Shown here piece after piece: positions 52,011 through 60,455 of a stretch of DNA of 64,000 nucleotides. Location: NCBI GenBank assembly GCA_017887325.1, contig JAGHIE010000013.1, positions 62,001 to 126,000 on the forward strand, in the 5' to 3' direction. The position numbers and the translations under genes were made by a program. Numbering within the stretch: position 1 is the first letter of the stretch; the number at the start of each line of letters is the position of its first letter. The notes under the pieces were generated by a model. That model was not told where the DNA came from, did not search any database, and saw nothing but the letters and a program-made list of their open reading frames with translations. Source of the DNA: Oscillospiraceae bacterium. GTDB lineage: Bacteria; Bacillota; Clostridia; Oscillospirales; Ruminococcaceae.

Positions 52011-53265
52011 CGTATGCACCTCCTAAATTTTTAAATACTTCAAAGAAAGTAGGATAAGATTTATTAACACATTCAGCTCCTAAAACTGTAACATCATCAG
52101 TACATATGGTACTTGCAATAGCACTACACATAGCAATTCTGTGGTCGTTGTATGTTTTAAGAGTACAAGGATTAAATTTAGATAAACCACCATAAATAGT
52201 TACTTTATCGCTATTTTCATCATATGAAATTTTACCACCCAAATTTTTAATAATATCCATCGTTGATAAAATTCTATCACTTTCTTTTATTTTAAGTCTG
52301 TAAACATTTGATATTGTAGAAATACCATCACAAAAACTAGCAAGAACGCATAGTATTGGAACTAAATCTGGAATATCACTTGCGTCAATATCAAATGAAT
52401 TTTTTGATTTTATATTTGTTTGTAAAATACCATTATCAAAGATACATTCAACACCAATTTTTTCTAAAATATCAATAATAGCACTATCACCTTGAACTGA
52501 ATTTCTATAAAAGTTTTTTACTTTAATATTGTTGCCTAATACATTTCCTACTAAAAAGAATGCAACTTGAGAATAATCACTTTCAACATAGTAATCAGTT
52601 GCTTTATAAGATTGATTTCCTTTTATGTAAAAAGTTAAATTGTCTTGTTTTATTTCAATACCAAATGATTTTAAGCAAGATAAAGTTATATCTACATAAC
52701 TTTTAGATTCAAATGGAGGTAGAACAGTTATTGTGCTATCTCCGTCTAATAATGGTAAAGCAAATAAAAGACCTGTTATAAATTGAGAACTTACATTACC
52801 TTTTATAGTGTAATTACCAGATGTTAATTTACCACTGCTAAAAGCAGGTAAACAGCCATTATATTTAAATTCTACACCTTTATTTTGAAAAGCTTCAACA
52901 TAAGTATTTAATGGTCTAGTTACTAATTTGCCTTTTCCAATAAATTCGCTATCAACACCCAATGCCATAGCAATAGGAATTAGAAATCTTATAGTAGAGC
53001 CAGATTCATTACAATCTAAAATAGCATTTTTAGGTGTATGTTTTATTCCGTTAACTTTAATTTTATCTTCGAAAACTTCAAATGAAGCACCTAAATTTTC
53101 CAAGCATTTAATAGTTGCTTTTATGTCTTCTGATAAATATGTATTTGATATAGTACAGCTTCCATTTGATAAACTAGCACATATCAAGGCTCTGTGCATT
53201 ATACTTTTTGATGCAGGGACATTTACTTCACCATTTAATAAATTAGGTTTTATTTTAATATCCAT
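51991..53265 (-). CDS. aroA: 3-phosphoshikimate 1-carboxyvinyltransferase (EPSP synthase)
   Basis: A 424-residue EPSP synthase joining shikimate-3-P and PEP. Signatures: VNVPASKSIMHRALICASLS, LDCNESGSTIRFLIPIA (with LxCNxSGTxxR), and RLKIKESDRILSTMDIIKNLGG near residue 340, TYNDHRIAMCSAI. In the G-x-A position of glyphosate binding it has LDCNESGST, so class cannot be judged safely. 17 bp downstream of aroB. Confidence 0.95.
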   Translation of the reverse strand: MDIKIKPNLLNGEVNVPASKSIMHRALICASLSNGSCTISNTYLSEDIKATIKCLENLGASFEVFEDKIKVNGIKHTPKNAILDCNESGSTIRFLIPIAMALGVDSEFIGKGKLVTRPLNTYVEAFQNKGVEFKYNGCLPAFSSGKLTSGNYTIKGNVSSQFITGLLFALPLLDGDSTITVLPPFESKSYVDITLSCLKSFGIEIKQDNLTFYIKGNQSYKATDYYVESDYSQVAFFLVGNVLGNNIKVKNFYRNSVQGDSAIIDILEKIGVECIFDNGILQTNIKSKNSFDIDASDIPDLVPILCVLASFCDGISTISNVYRLKIKESDRILSTMDIIKNLGGKISYDENSDKVTIYGGLSKFNPCTLKTYNDHRIAMCSAIASTICTDDVTVLGAECVNKSYPTFFEVFKNLGGAYDVINVE

Positions 53266-53282
53266 TTTAAACTCCTTTATAT

Positions 53283-54329
53283 TTACAAATTCAAAAAGTC
53301 TTTAAATTCTGAATGATTTAGCTTTTGAATGTAACATTCACCAATATCTTTTAAAAGAATTAAGTTTATGACATTATTCAAGTTCTTTTTATCAACACAA
53401 CAAACATCGAATAAAACATCGTTAGGAACATCACATTCAGTTGGTAAATTGCATTTTTCACACAATGCTTTTATTTTATCAGAAGTACCTATAGGAGTAG
53501 TGTTAAATTTTTCAGATAATTTTGTTATATGTATCATACCAATAGCGACAGCTTGGCCATGAGTATAATCAGTAAAATTATGATATTTTTCAACAGCATG
53601 ACCAATTGTATGTCCAAAATTTAAAATCATACGAAGCCCTGTATCAAATTCATCTTGACATACAACTTCAGCTTTTATAGAAATACATCTTGTAATAATT
53701 TTTTCTAAAACATTTTTGTCATCAATATCTTTTATTAGTTCAAATAAATTTTTATCATAAATACAGCCATATTTAATAACTTCCCCCATACCGTCACTAA
53801 ATATCTTGTCTGATAAAGTTGATAGAGTATTAATATCACAAATAACAGCAATAGGTTGATAAAAACTACCAACTAGATTTTTACCTTGTGGTATATTTAT
53901 TGCAGTTTTTCCACCAACAGATGAATCTACTTGAGATAAAAGAGTTGTTGGTATTTGTAAGTATTTAACACCTCTTAAATATGTTGAAGCAATAAATCCT
54001 GTTAAATCTCCAACAACGCCACCACCCAAAGCAACTATTAAATCAGAACGAGTAATATGATTTTCAGCTAAAAAAGACCATATTGCAAATAAGTTATCAG
54101 CACATTTTGCTTGTTCGCCGTTTTTTACTGTAAAACTAAAAATATTTTTATCTTGTGGAAAAGATTTTTTTAAAGTATCAAGATAAAGTGTTTCAACAAT
54201 ATCATCAGTTATAATAACAACATTTTTATAATTGCAAATATCTTCTATCATATTAGCAGTATTTTCGATAAGATTTTCCCCAACAAAAACCTTATAAGGT
54301 TTTGAAACATTTACATCAATAATTTGCAT
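53283..54329 (-). CDS. aroB: 3-dehydroquinate synthase
   Basis: A 348-residue NAD- and zinc-dependent enzyme, second step of the shikimate pathway. Signatures: VIITDDIVETLYL, LIVALGGGVVGDLTGFIASTYLRGVKYLQIPTTLLSQVDSSVGGKTAIN, GMGEVIKYGCI and NFGHTIGHAVEKY. Start at 54329, preceded by AAAGGGGTG; a GTG at 54338 lies in that site. First gene of aroBAC; a terminator hairpin lies 20-70 bp upstream in its leader (see attenuator). Confidence 0.95.
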   Translation of the reverse strand: MQIIDVNVSKPYKVFVGENLIENTANMIEDICNYKNVVIITDDIVETLYLDTLKKSFPQDKNIFSFTVKNGEQAKCADNLFAIWSFLAENHITRSDLIVALGGGVVGDLTGFIASTYLRGVKYLQIPTTLLSQVDSSVGGKTAINIPQGKNLVGSFYQPIAVICDINTLSTLSDKIFSDGMGEVIKYGCIYDKNLFELIKDIDDKNVLEKIITRCISIKAEVVCQDEFDTGLRMILNFGHTIGHAVEKYHNFTDYTHGQAVAIGMIHITKLSEKFNTTPIGTSDKIKALCEKCNLPTECDVPNDVLFDVCCVDKKNLNNVINLILLKDIGECYIQKLNHSEFKDFLNL

Positions 54330-54357
54330 TATACTCACACCCCTTTAATAATAATAA

Positions 54358-54431
54358 AAAGAGTATGTATCTTTATTTTAAAAGTTACATACTCTTTAAT
54401 TTTTCAAAAACATAATAAAGTCATAACTTTT
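54358..54431 (-). promoter_or_regulatory. Transcription attenuator of aroBAC: terminator and competing antiterminator
   Basis: On the minus strand the terminator has arms AAAGAGTATGTA (54386-54397) and TACATACTCTTT (54358-54369), then a T-rich run before aroB. An upstream segment AAAAGTTA...ACTTT (54431-54417) can pair with TAACTTTT (54387-54380) and part of the 5' arm, which would stop the terminator from forming. The two pairings exclude each other. No T-box signature (AGGGTGGNACCGCG) is present. Confidence 0.72.
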
Positions 54432-54444
54432 ACAAATTGATAAT

Positions 54445-54528
54445 TTATCTCAACACAAATAAACCATAGTTTTTAAAAAAGCATGGTCTAAAATACATAT
54501 ATTTAAAGTGTTGATTTAAACAATTCAT
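54445..54528 (-). CDS. Phe/Tyr-rich leader peptide of the aroBAC operon
   Basis: A 27-residue peptide in the 5' leader of aroBAC. GGAG lies 8 nt before its ATG and it begins about 28 nt after the predicted transcription start. Phe is at residues 8, 13, 17, 18 and 24 and Tyr at 10, 12 and 21: eight of 27 residues are aromatic. A small hairpin (ACCAT 54487-54483 with ATGGT 54467-54463) lies within it, as the pause hairpin of classical attenuators does. The attenuator follows 14 nt after its stop. AT-rich DNA favours Phe and Tyr codons, so composition alone is not proof. Confidence 0.7.
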   Translation of the reverse strand: MNCLNQHFKYMYFRPCFFKNYGLFVLR

Positions 54529-54562
54529 AAAGAATACTCCTTTAAATATTTAATTACTTTTT

Positions 54563-54591
54563 AGTATATACAGAAAAATAGGTAGTGTCAA
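54563..54591 (-). promoter_or_regulatory. Sigma-A promoter of aroBAC
   Basis: On the minus strand: consensus TTGACA (54586-54591), a 17-nt spacer and TATACT (54563-54568). This gives a leader of about 225 nt before aroB. Confidence 0.82.
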
Positions 54592-54649
54592 GAGTTCTAA
54601 ATCCTATAAAAATATCATAATAATATAAAAAAAGAAAGGACGAGCAAGT

Positions 54650-55603
54650 ATGTGTAGTATAAAAAAACTAGATGATATGTTTTTATGTTTTCCAAAATTT
54701 TTATCACAATCTATGGAAAAGTTATCGTACAGTGATAGAAATAATCTAAAGGAAATTAGATTATATGCAAATAAAAACATAATATTATGTTTTGGAAATG
54801 AAAATAAATTTTTAAAAGTAAACGGACAAGTCACAAGTAATGAAGAAGATGATTTAGTTAAATTGACACAGTTTGATATAGATGAGATATTTAAAGCTTT
54901 TTGTGATTATTCAGTACATAGTTATTTAGAAGAAATATCAAAAGGTTTTATAACTATAAAAGGTGGACATAGAGTTGGCGTGTATGGAACAGTTGTTATT
55001 GAAGATAATAAAATAACTTCTATAAAAGAAATAAGTTCTTTAAATATTAGAGTTGCAAGAGAAGTATCAGGGTGTAGTGATTTTTTATTTGAGCGAATAT
55101 TTTTCTCAAAGCCTGTTTCAACACTGATAGTTGGAGTTCCAAACAGTGGAAAAACTACTATATTGAGAGATATAGTTAAAAACTTTTCAAAAGGTAAAAG
55201 CTCAGGAATTAAAAAAGTTTCTGTTATAGATGAGCGTGGAGAAATTACAAGTATGTATGCTGGAGAAAGTCAAAATGATTTAGGATATGCAACAGATGTA
55301 TATAATCTCTGTCCAAAAGAAATTGGAATTGAAATGGCACTTAGAGCAGGGTCACCAGATATTATAGTATGCGATGAAATAGGTAGTGATGATGATGTAG
55401 ATTTAATGTTAAAAACTATGCTGTCAGGAGTTAAAGTTGTTGCAACAACACATGCTGGTACATTACAAGAATTGATGTCTAAAACCAATATTATGAGAAT
55501 GTTATCAAATAATGTTTTTGAAAAAATAGTTTTACTTGATAATACAGATAATATAGGTCATATTCAAAAAATAATTGATGTAAAAAGTGAGGTGTTGATA
55601 TGA
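54650..55603 (+). CDS. spoIIIAA: Stage III sporulation protein AA (secretion ATPase-like)
   Basis: A 317-residue P-loop ATPase related to type II/IV secretion ATPases. GGHRVGVYGTVV, Walker A VGVPNSGKTTILRDI, VIDERGEI and the switch-like MALRAGSPDIIVCDEIGSDDDV. It energises or builds the feeding-tube complex between mother cell and forespore. GAAAGGA site upstream; a weak sigma-E-like CATAATAA lies at 54616. Its stop overlaps the spoIIIAB start (ATGA). Confidence 0.95.
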   Translation: MCSIKKLDDMFLCFPKFLSQSMEKLSYSDRNNLKEIRLYANKNIILCFGNENKFLKVNGQVTSNEEDDLVKLTQFDIDEIFKAFCDYSVHSYLEEISKGFITIKGGHRVGVYGTVVIEDNKITSIKEISSLNIRVAREVSGCSDFLFERIFFSKPVSTLIVGVPNSGKTTILRDIVKNFSKGKSSGIKKVSVIDERGEITSMYAGESQNDLGYATDVYNLCPKEIGIEMALRAGSPDIIVCDEIGSDDDVDLMLKTMLSGVKVVATTHAGTLQELMSKTNIMRMLSNNVFEKIVLLDNTDNIGHIQKIIDVKSEVLI

Positions 55604-56100
55604 GATTAATTATATGTGTAATATCTATATTTTTGGGAAGTTTTATTGGAATGTATAAAAGTAACTTTTTAAAAGATAGAGTTATATGTTTGCAACAAAT
55701 TTTAGTGATGATTGAAAAAATGCAAACATATATAAAATATGAAAGATTACAGACAAGTGGCATAATAAAAAATCTTATCAATGATAATAATTTGAGTCAC
55801 TTATATTTTTTAAATGATATAGATATAAATAAAAAGAATTTACCTAAAGAGTGGGAAAAAGCAGTAGATAAGAATAAAGCTAAGATGAATTTAAATAAAA
55901 ATGATGTAACACTTTTACTAAGAATAGGACAAATATTAGGAGCGAGTGATGTACAAACACAGATTAGTCAATTTGAAACAGTTAATATACTAACGATGGA
56001 TTATATAAAAGAAGCTCAGAAAAATTACAATGAAAATGGGAAATTATATCGTTCTTTAGGAGTGTTAGGTGGTGTGTTTGTAGCAATTTTATTTGTGTAG
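55600..56100 (+). CDS. spoIIIAB: Stage III sporulation protein AB
   Basis: A 166-residue protein with an N-terminal hydrophobic segment and a second at the C-terminus (LGVLGGVFVAILFV). The central part, with LQQILVMIEKMQTYIKYERL and RIGQILGASDVQTQISQFETV, resembles GspF/type II secretion-like SpoIIIAB. It overlaps spoIIIAA by 4 bp. Confidence 0.93.
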   Translation: MRLIICVISIFLGSFIGMYKSNFLKDRVICLQQILVMIEKMQTYIKYERLQTSGIIKNLINDNNLSHLYFLNDIDINKKNLPKEWEKAVDKNKAKMNLNKNDVTLLLRIGQILGASDVQTQISQFETVNILTMDYIKEAQKNYNENGKLYRSLGVLGGVFVAILFV

Positions 56101-56122
56101 TTTAAAAGAAAGGAATAAGGTT

Positions 56123-56323
56123 ATGGATATTGATATAGATTTAATCTTTAAAATTGCAGCAGTTGGTATAATTGTTGCTGTTTTAAATCAATTGCTTATA
56201 AGATCGGGTAGAGAAGAACAAGCTATGATGACAACTTTAGCAGGTTTGATAGTTGTGCTTATGATGATGATTTATGAGATAAAAGATTTATTTGATACCA
56301 TAAAAAATATATTTGGATTGTGA
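56123..56323 (+). CDS. spoIIIAC: Stage III sporulation protein AC
   Basis: A 66-residue protein with two membrane helices: DLIFKIAAVGIIVAVLNQLLIRSGREEQAMMTTLAGLIVVLMMMIYEI. This is the standard SpoIIIAC form. Start at 56123 with AAAGGAA upstream; the frame is open further up but overlaps spoIIIAB. Confidence 0.95.
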   Translation: MDIDIDLIFKIAAVGIIVAVLNQLLIRSGREEQAMMTTLAGLIVVLMMMIYEIKDLFDTIKNIFGL

Positions 56324-56328
56324 TTATA

Positions 56329-56718
56329 ATGGATATTTTTAACATAATAGCAATAGGTATAGTGGGAAGTTTAATATGTATTTTATTAAAGCAATATAAG
56401 CCTGAATGTGCAACGGTACTTGCACTTTGTTGTGGAGTAATGATTTTTGCAGTAATAATATCAATGTTAACTCCTATTTTTGATAATATAAAAATATTGC
56501 TAAGCAATAGTGGAGTGAATTTAGAGTATTCAAAAATAATAGTGAAATCTTTAGGAATATGCTACATATCACAACTGGCAAGTGATGCTTGTAAAGATTC
56601 TGGTCAAAGTATGATTGCTTCTAAAATAGAATTAGCAGGAAAAGCTAGTATATTAGTTTTGTGTTTACCATTATTTGAAAAACTATCTAATATTGCGATA
56701 TCACTGATTAATATATAG
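56329..56718 (+). CDS. spoIIIAD: Stage III sporulation protein AD
   Basis: A 129-residue membrane protein of the SpoIIIAC/AD family: MDIFNIIAIGIVGSLICILLKQYKPECATVLALCCGVMIF, then ICYISQLASDACKDSGQSMIASKIELAGKASILVLCLPLF. ATG 56329 fits homologue starts; a GTG at 56320 that overlaps the spoIIIAC stop (GTGA) is an alternative. Confidence 0.94.
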   Translation: MDIFNIIAIGIVGSLICILLKQYKPECATVLALCCGVMIFAVIISMLTPIFDNIKILLSNSGVNLEYSKIIVKSLGICYISQLASDACKDSGQSMIASKIELAGKASILVLCLPLFEKLSNIAISLINI

Positions 56719-56733
56719 ACAATAGGTGAGAAG

Positions 56734-57894
56734 ATGAAAAATAAAGTATGTTTAATTTTTATTATATTGTGTTTTATATTTTTTAATTCAAGTATAATTT
56801 TAGGATTTGAAAAAGAAGATTATTCTGATGATTTAAAGCAAATAGAAAATCAACTAATTGAAGATACTCAGATTGATAAATTGCAAGATGATTTACCAGA
56901 TGGTGTGAATGATATACTTTCTGAATATGGTATTAATGATTTTAAAAGTGATACATTAATAAATTTATCGATTACAGATTTTTTTAAAATGATATCATTT
57001 GGAATTATGTATAAACTTAAAGAACCTTTGTCAATACTAGCTACTTTGTTAGCAGTGATACTACTTGCATCACTATTGAATACATTTGAAAATACATTTA
57101 ATCAAAATAGTTTAGGGCAGACATTTCAAATAGTATCAATATTGTGTGTGAGTGGTCTTATAGTGACACCTATTATAGAAATATTAAAACACATATCATT
57201 ATTGATAGAGCAGATAGGGACTTTTCTATTATCATTTTTACCTGTATTTACTGGGATAATAACAGTTTCAGGAAAACCACTAACAGCTTTTGCTTATAAT
57301 GGGGTTTTGATGGTTGTAGTACAAGTAGTAAGTGTAGTATCAAAAAGCATATTAATACCACTTTGTGGTTCTTATTTGGCTTTAGTTATATGTTCAGCTG
57401 TTACAAATCAAATAGACATTACTAATTTTATAAAAACACTAAAAACAATTCTTATGTGGACATTAGGATTTTTATTAACAATTTTTGTTGCAATACTTAC
57501 AATAAAGAGTTTTGTGGCGTCTAGTGCTGATACAGTAACAATGAAAGCTGGTAAATATGTAGCAGGTTCTTTTATTCCTGTGATAGGTGGAATGATAAGC
57601 GATACATTATCAATAATACAAAGCTCTATGGGAGTTATAAAATCAAGTGTAGGAACATTTGGAATAATAGTTATATTAATATCATTTATACCAAGTATTG
57701 TGAGTGTTTTGTTTATGAATTTATCAATAAAATTAGCACAAATAGTTAGTGATATGTTAAGTGTAAAAAAGGTATCGAGTCTTTTAGAAGCTACTTCGTT
57801 TGTATTGACATTTATGCAATCAATTTTGATATGTTATGGGATAATGGTAATAATTTCTATAACATTGATGCTGGTTTTGGGAAGTAATACATAA
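56734..57894 (+). CDS. spoIIIAE: Stage III sporulation protein AE
   Basis: A 386-residue polytopic membrane protein with a cleaved-type N-terminus (hydrophobic 6-22) and about seven further helices. Family segments: FLPVFTGIITVSGKPLTAFAYNGVLM, and AGKYVAGSFIPVIGGMISDTLSIIQSSMGVIKSSVGTFG. Part of the channel between forespore and mother cell. Confidence 0.94.
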   Translation: MKNKVCLIFIILCFIFFNSSIILGFEKEDYSDDLKQIENQLIEDTQIDKLQDDLPDGVNDILSEYGINDFKSDTLINLSITDFFKMISFGIMYKLKEPLSILATLLAVILLASLLNTFENTFNQNSLGQTFQIVSILCVSGLIVTPIIEILKHISLLIEQIGTFLLSFLPVFTGIITVSGKPLTAFAYNGVLMVVVQVVSVVSKSILIPLCGSYLALVICSAVTNQIDITNFIKTLKTILMWTLGFLLTIFVAILTIKSFVASSADTVTMKAGKYVAGSFIPVIGGMISDTLSIIQSSMGVIKSSVGTFGIIVILISFIPSIVSVLFMNLSIKLAQIVSDMLSVKKVSSLLEATSFVLTFMQSILICYGIMVIISITLMLVLGSNT

Positions 57895-57914
57895 ATAACT
57901 AAGGGAGATGTAAA

Positions 57915-58388
57915 ATGAGTGGAATAAAAGAAGTAATCACAATGATATGTTTAACTTTGATAACTACAGGAGTATTTTCAATACTTGTTCCAAAAAGTAG
58001 TATGGAAAAAGTTATGAAGTTTGCAATATCGTTATTTTTTTTAGCAGGAATTGTAATTCCAATAGTACAAGGTAAATTTGATTTTTCATTTGAAATAGAT
58101 GAAATACAGGGGGCAGAATATCAAGCTCAAATTGAAGAAAACACTAAAAATACTATAACCATTTTGTCAGAGAAAAAAATAGAAAGTGAAGTAAAAAATA
58201 TATTAAAAGAAAATGATATAAATTGTACAAAAGTAGATATAAGTATACATATTGACAAAGATGACAGCATAGATATTAGTAAGTTTATAGTGACGCTGTC
58301 AAAAGAAGAAGTTTTAGACCTTACGACAGTTGAGCAATTAATTGTTAAGGAGGTAGGTGTAAAACCGAATGTAGTATTAGAGGAATAA
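57915..58388 (+). CDS. spoIIIAF: Stage III sporulation protein AF
   Basis: A 157-residue protein with two N-terminal membrane helices (ITMICLTLITTGVFSILVPKSSMEKVMKFAISLFFLAGIVIPIV) and a soluble alpha/beta domain (KIESEVKNILKENDINCTKVDISIHIDKDDSIDI) with ring-building-motif character. GGGAGATG lies before the ATG. Confidence 0.92.
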   Translation: MSGIKEVITMICLTLITTGVFSILVPKSSMEKVMKFAISLFFLAGIVIPIVQGKFDFSFEIDEIQGAEYQAQIEENTKNTITILSEKKIESEVKNILKENDINCTKVDISIHIDKDDSIDISKFIVTLSKEEVLDLTTVEQLIVKEVGVKPNVVLEE

Positions 58389-58392
58389 AAGT

Positions 58393-58950
58393 ATGGGAAA
58401 AAATGCAAATATTATAATGGATAATATTCAAACAATTTTAAGAGATGAAAAAAAGAAAAAAATAATTGTGATTATAGGTATTCTATTAATAATTATTATT
58501 TTTATTAGTGAAATTTTACCTGATAAGCCAAAGTCGGAAAAAACAACAGATGTCAATAAATCTGAAAGTTATGAATTAGAAGAATATGAAAAAAAATTAA
58601 AAGATGAAATTTTTGATTTAGTTAAACATATAGATGGTGTTGGTAGGGTAAAAGTTATGGTAACACTAGAAAATTCTGAAGAAATTTTGTATCAATATGA
58701 TAGCAAAGTTCAGTCAACACAAGACTCACAAGATAAACAAGAAGAAGTGGTTATAGTAGATGATGAGAATGGAAATAAACAAGCTCTTGTTAGGACAAAA
58801 AAACTACCTAAAATTATGGGAATAGTTGTTGTTTGTGATGGTGCTGAAGATATAGATGTAGAGTATAGAATTGTTGATGCTTTAACTACAGCGTTTAATA
58901 TTAATAGTTCAAATGTATCAGTAGTGTTACATAGTAAATCTGAAAATTAA
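58393..58950 (+). CDS. spoIIIAG: Stage III sporulation protein AG
   Basis: A 185-residue bitopic protein: one membrane helix (about 25-40), a Lys/Glu-rich linker, then a ring-building domain with DGVGRVKVMVTLENSEEILYQYDSKVQ and KLPKIMGIVVVCDGAEDIDVEYRIVDALTTAFNINSSNVSV. SpoIIIAG forms a large ring in the intermembrane space. Confidence 0.94.
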   Translation: MGKNANIIMDNIQTILRDEKKKKIIVIIGILLIIIIFISEILPDKPKSEKTTDVNKSESYELEEYEKKLKDEIFDLVKHIDGVGRVKVMVTLENSEEILYQYDSKVQSTQDSQDKQEEVVIVDDENGNKQALVRTKKLPKIMGIVVVCDGAEDIDVEYRIVDALTTAFNINSSNVSVVLHSKSEN

Positions 58951-58981
58951 TATATAAAAAATCAAAAAAGGAGAGTTTATT

Positions 58982-59539
58982 ATGAAAGCAAATTTTTTAA
59001 TAGGTAAAAAACAAATTATTTTATCAGCATTAGTAGTAATTTTAGGTGGAGCTATTTATGTAAATTATTTATATGCTGATAAAGATTTAGGTTTTCCAAT
59101 AACACAAAATGTAAGTACATCATCTGAGCAAACAGATAAAGATGGAAAAAATTATGGAGATGCCCAATTAGTTAATGGTCCTGTGTCAGATGAAGATTAC
59201 TTTAAAAAGGCTAGTCTTGAAAAAACAAAAAACAGAGATGAAGCAGTTGAAACAGTTAAAGCAATTTTAGAAAAAGAAGGAGCAACAGAAGAAGAAAAAA
59301 CACAAGCTAGTGCAAAAATGGTTGAATTATCACAACAAATAGAAGATGAGGGAAAAATAGAAAACTTAATTAAATCTAAGGGATTTGAAGAATGTGTAGT
59401 ATATTTAGATAATGAAAGTGCAAATGTTGTTGTTAGAACAGATGGATTAACAGCAGAACAAGCAGCTCAAATAAAAAATATTATTTTATCTGAAAAAGAT
59501 GTTATGAATGAAAATATTTCTATTACAGAAGTTAAATAA
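58982..59539 (+). CDS. spoIIIAH: Stage III sporulation protein AH
   Basis: A 185-residue bitopic protein: one membrane helix (about 10-31) and an EscJ/PrgK-like ring-building domain (YFKKASLEKTKNRDEAVETVKAIL...FEECVVYLDNESANVVVRTDGLTAEQAAQI). SpoIIIAH in the mother-cell membrane binds forespore SpoIIQ. Last gene of the operon; terminator follows. Confidence 0.94.
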   Translation: MKANFLIGKKQIILSALVVILGGAIYVNYLYADKDLGFPITQNVSTSSEQTDKDGKNYGDAQLVNGPVSDEDYFKKASLEKTKNRDEAVETVKAILEKEGATEEEKTQASAKMVELSQQIEDEGKIENLIKSKGFEECVVYLDNESANVVVRTDGLTAEQAAQIKNIILSEKDVMNENISITEVK

Positions 59540-59545
59540 ATTTTT

Positions 59546-59585
59546 ACAATAACTTAAAGTTTAGGCTTTAAGTTATTGTTTTTTG
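59546..59585 (+). terminator. Terminator of the spoIIIA operon
   Basis: Stem ACAATAACTTAAAG with CTTTAAGTTATTGT, 6-nt loop, TTTTT tail. Confidence 0.92.
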
Positions 59586-59599
59586 TGTTTAAAATATAG

Positions 59600-59628
59600 T
59601 TGTTTATTTATGCAAAAAGTGGTATAAT
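59600..59628 (+). promoter_or_regulatory. Sigma-A promoter of the asp23-nusB unit
   Basis: TTGTTT at 59600-59605, 17-nt spacer, TATAAT at 59623-59628 with extended -10 (TGG). Confidence 0.7.
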
Positions 59629-59688
59629 AACAAGGAATATAAGTATGTTTATATTATTTATTTTGATAAAAAAGAACGGAGGATTGTT

Positions 59689-60030
59689 ATGGAAATAAAT
59701 AACAGAAATAAAAATTGCACAATGAGTATTTCTCAAGAAGTTATTGAAAAAATTGCAAAATTAGTTATCAGCGAGATAGACTCTGTGTCAAGTTTAGCAC
59801 AATCTCCAATAGATATAAGACGCTTTTTGTTTTTTAAAGCGAGACCAAAACCAATAATAGTATCAACTAATAATGATATGATGATGGTTGATATTTATAT
59901 AAATATTAAAAAGGGAAATAAAATTAAAGAAGTATCAGAAAAGGTACAAGAATTAGTAAAAGAACAAATACAAAATATGACAAATATTTTGGTATCAAAA
60001 GTTAATGTTCATATTTGTGGTATTAATTAG
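59689..60030 (+). CDS. Asp23/Gls24 family protein (YqhY-like)
   Basis: A 113-residue Asp23/Gls24 (envelope stress) protein: CTMSISQEVIEKIAKLVISEIDSVSSLAQSP, MMMVDIYINIKKGNKIKEVSEKVQELVKEQIQNMTNILVSKVNVHICGI. In B. subtilis the YqhY homologue also precedes nusB and is tied to acetyl-CoA carboxylase control. GGAGG ribosome site. Confidence 0.9.
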   Translation: MEINNRNKNCTMSISQEVIEKIAKLVISEIDSVSSLAQSPIDIRRFLFFKARPKPIIVSTNNDMMMVDIYINIKKGNKIKEVSEKVQELVKEQIQNMTNILVSKVNVHICGIN

Positions 60031-60061
60031 AAAATAAAGTATAGGAGAATGGATAAAAGTT

Positions 60062-60451
60062 ATGACAAGACATCAAATTAGAGAAGCTGTATTTTTATTG
60101 ATTTTTGAAAAAATGTTTTCACAAGATAGTGCTGAACAAATAATTGAAACTGCAAAAGAGTTTGAATTATTTGAACTAAATAATGAAGCTATAAGTATGT
60201 TTAACGAAATATGTGAAAAACAAGAAGAAATTGATGAAGTTATTAAAGCTAACTTAAAAAATTGGAAAATAGAGAGAATTTCTAAAATATCTTTAGCTGT
60301 ATTAAGACTTGCAGTTTATGAAATGAAAATCGTTTCAAAATTAACACCTGATATTATAATTAGTGAGGCTGTTAATATAACTCAAACATTTGCATTTAAA
60401 GATGATGTAAGCTTTGTAAACGGAATTTTAGCAAATATAGCTAAAGGATAA
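60062..60451 (+). CDS. nusB: Transcription antitermination protein NusB
   Basis: A 129-residue NusB: MTRHQIREAVFLLIFEKMF, NLKNWKIERISKISLAVLRLAVYEM and PDIIISEAVNITQTFAFKDDVSFVNGILANIAK. Works with NusE/S10 in rRNA antitermination. It is 31 bp after the asp23-like gene; a TsaD-like gene begins 4 bp after its stop. Confidence 0.95.
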   Translation: MTRHQIREAVFLLIFEKMFSQDSAEQIIETAKEFELFELNNEAISMFNEICEKQEEIDEVIKANLKNWKIERISKISLAVLRLAVYEMKIVSKLTPDIIISEAVNITQTFAFKDDVSFVNGILANIAKG

Positions 60452-60455
60452 TAAA

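Noticed and set aside
54330..54600. T-box riboswitch in the aroB leader
   Set aside because: No AGGGTGGNACCGCG antiterminator motif and no stem I pattern; the leader peptide explains the arrangement better.
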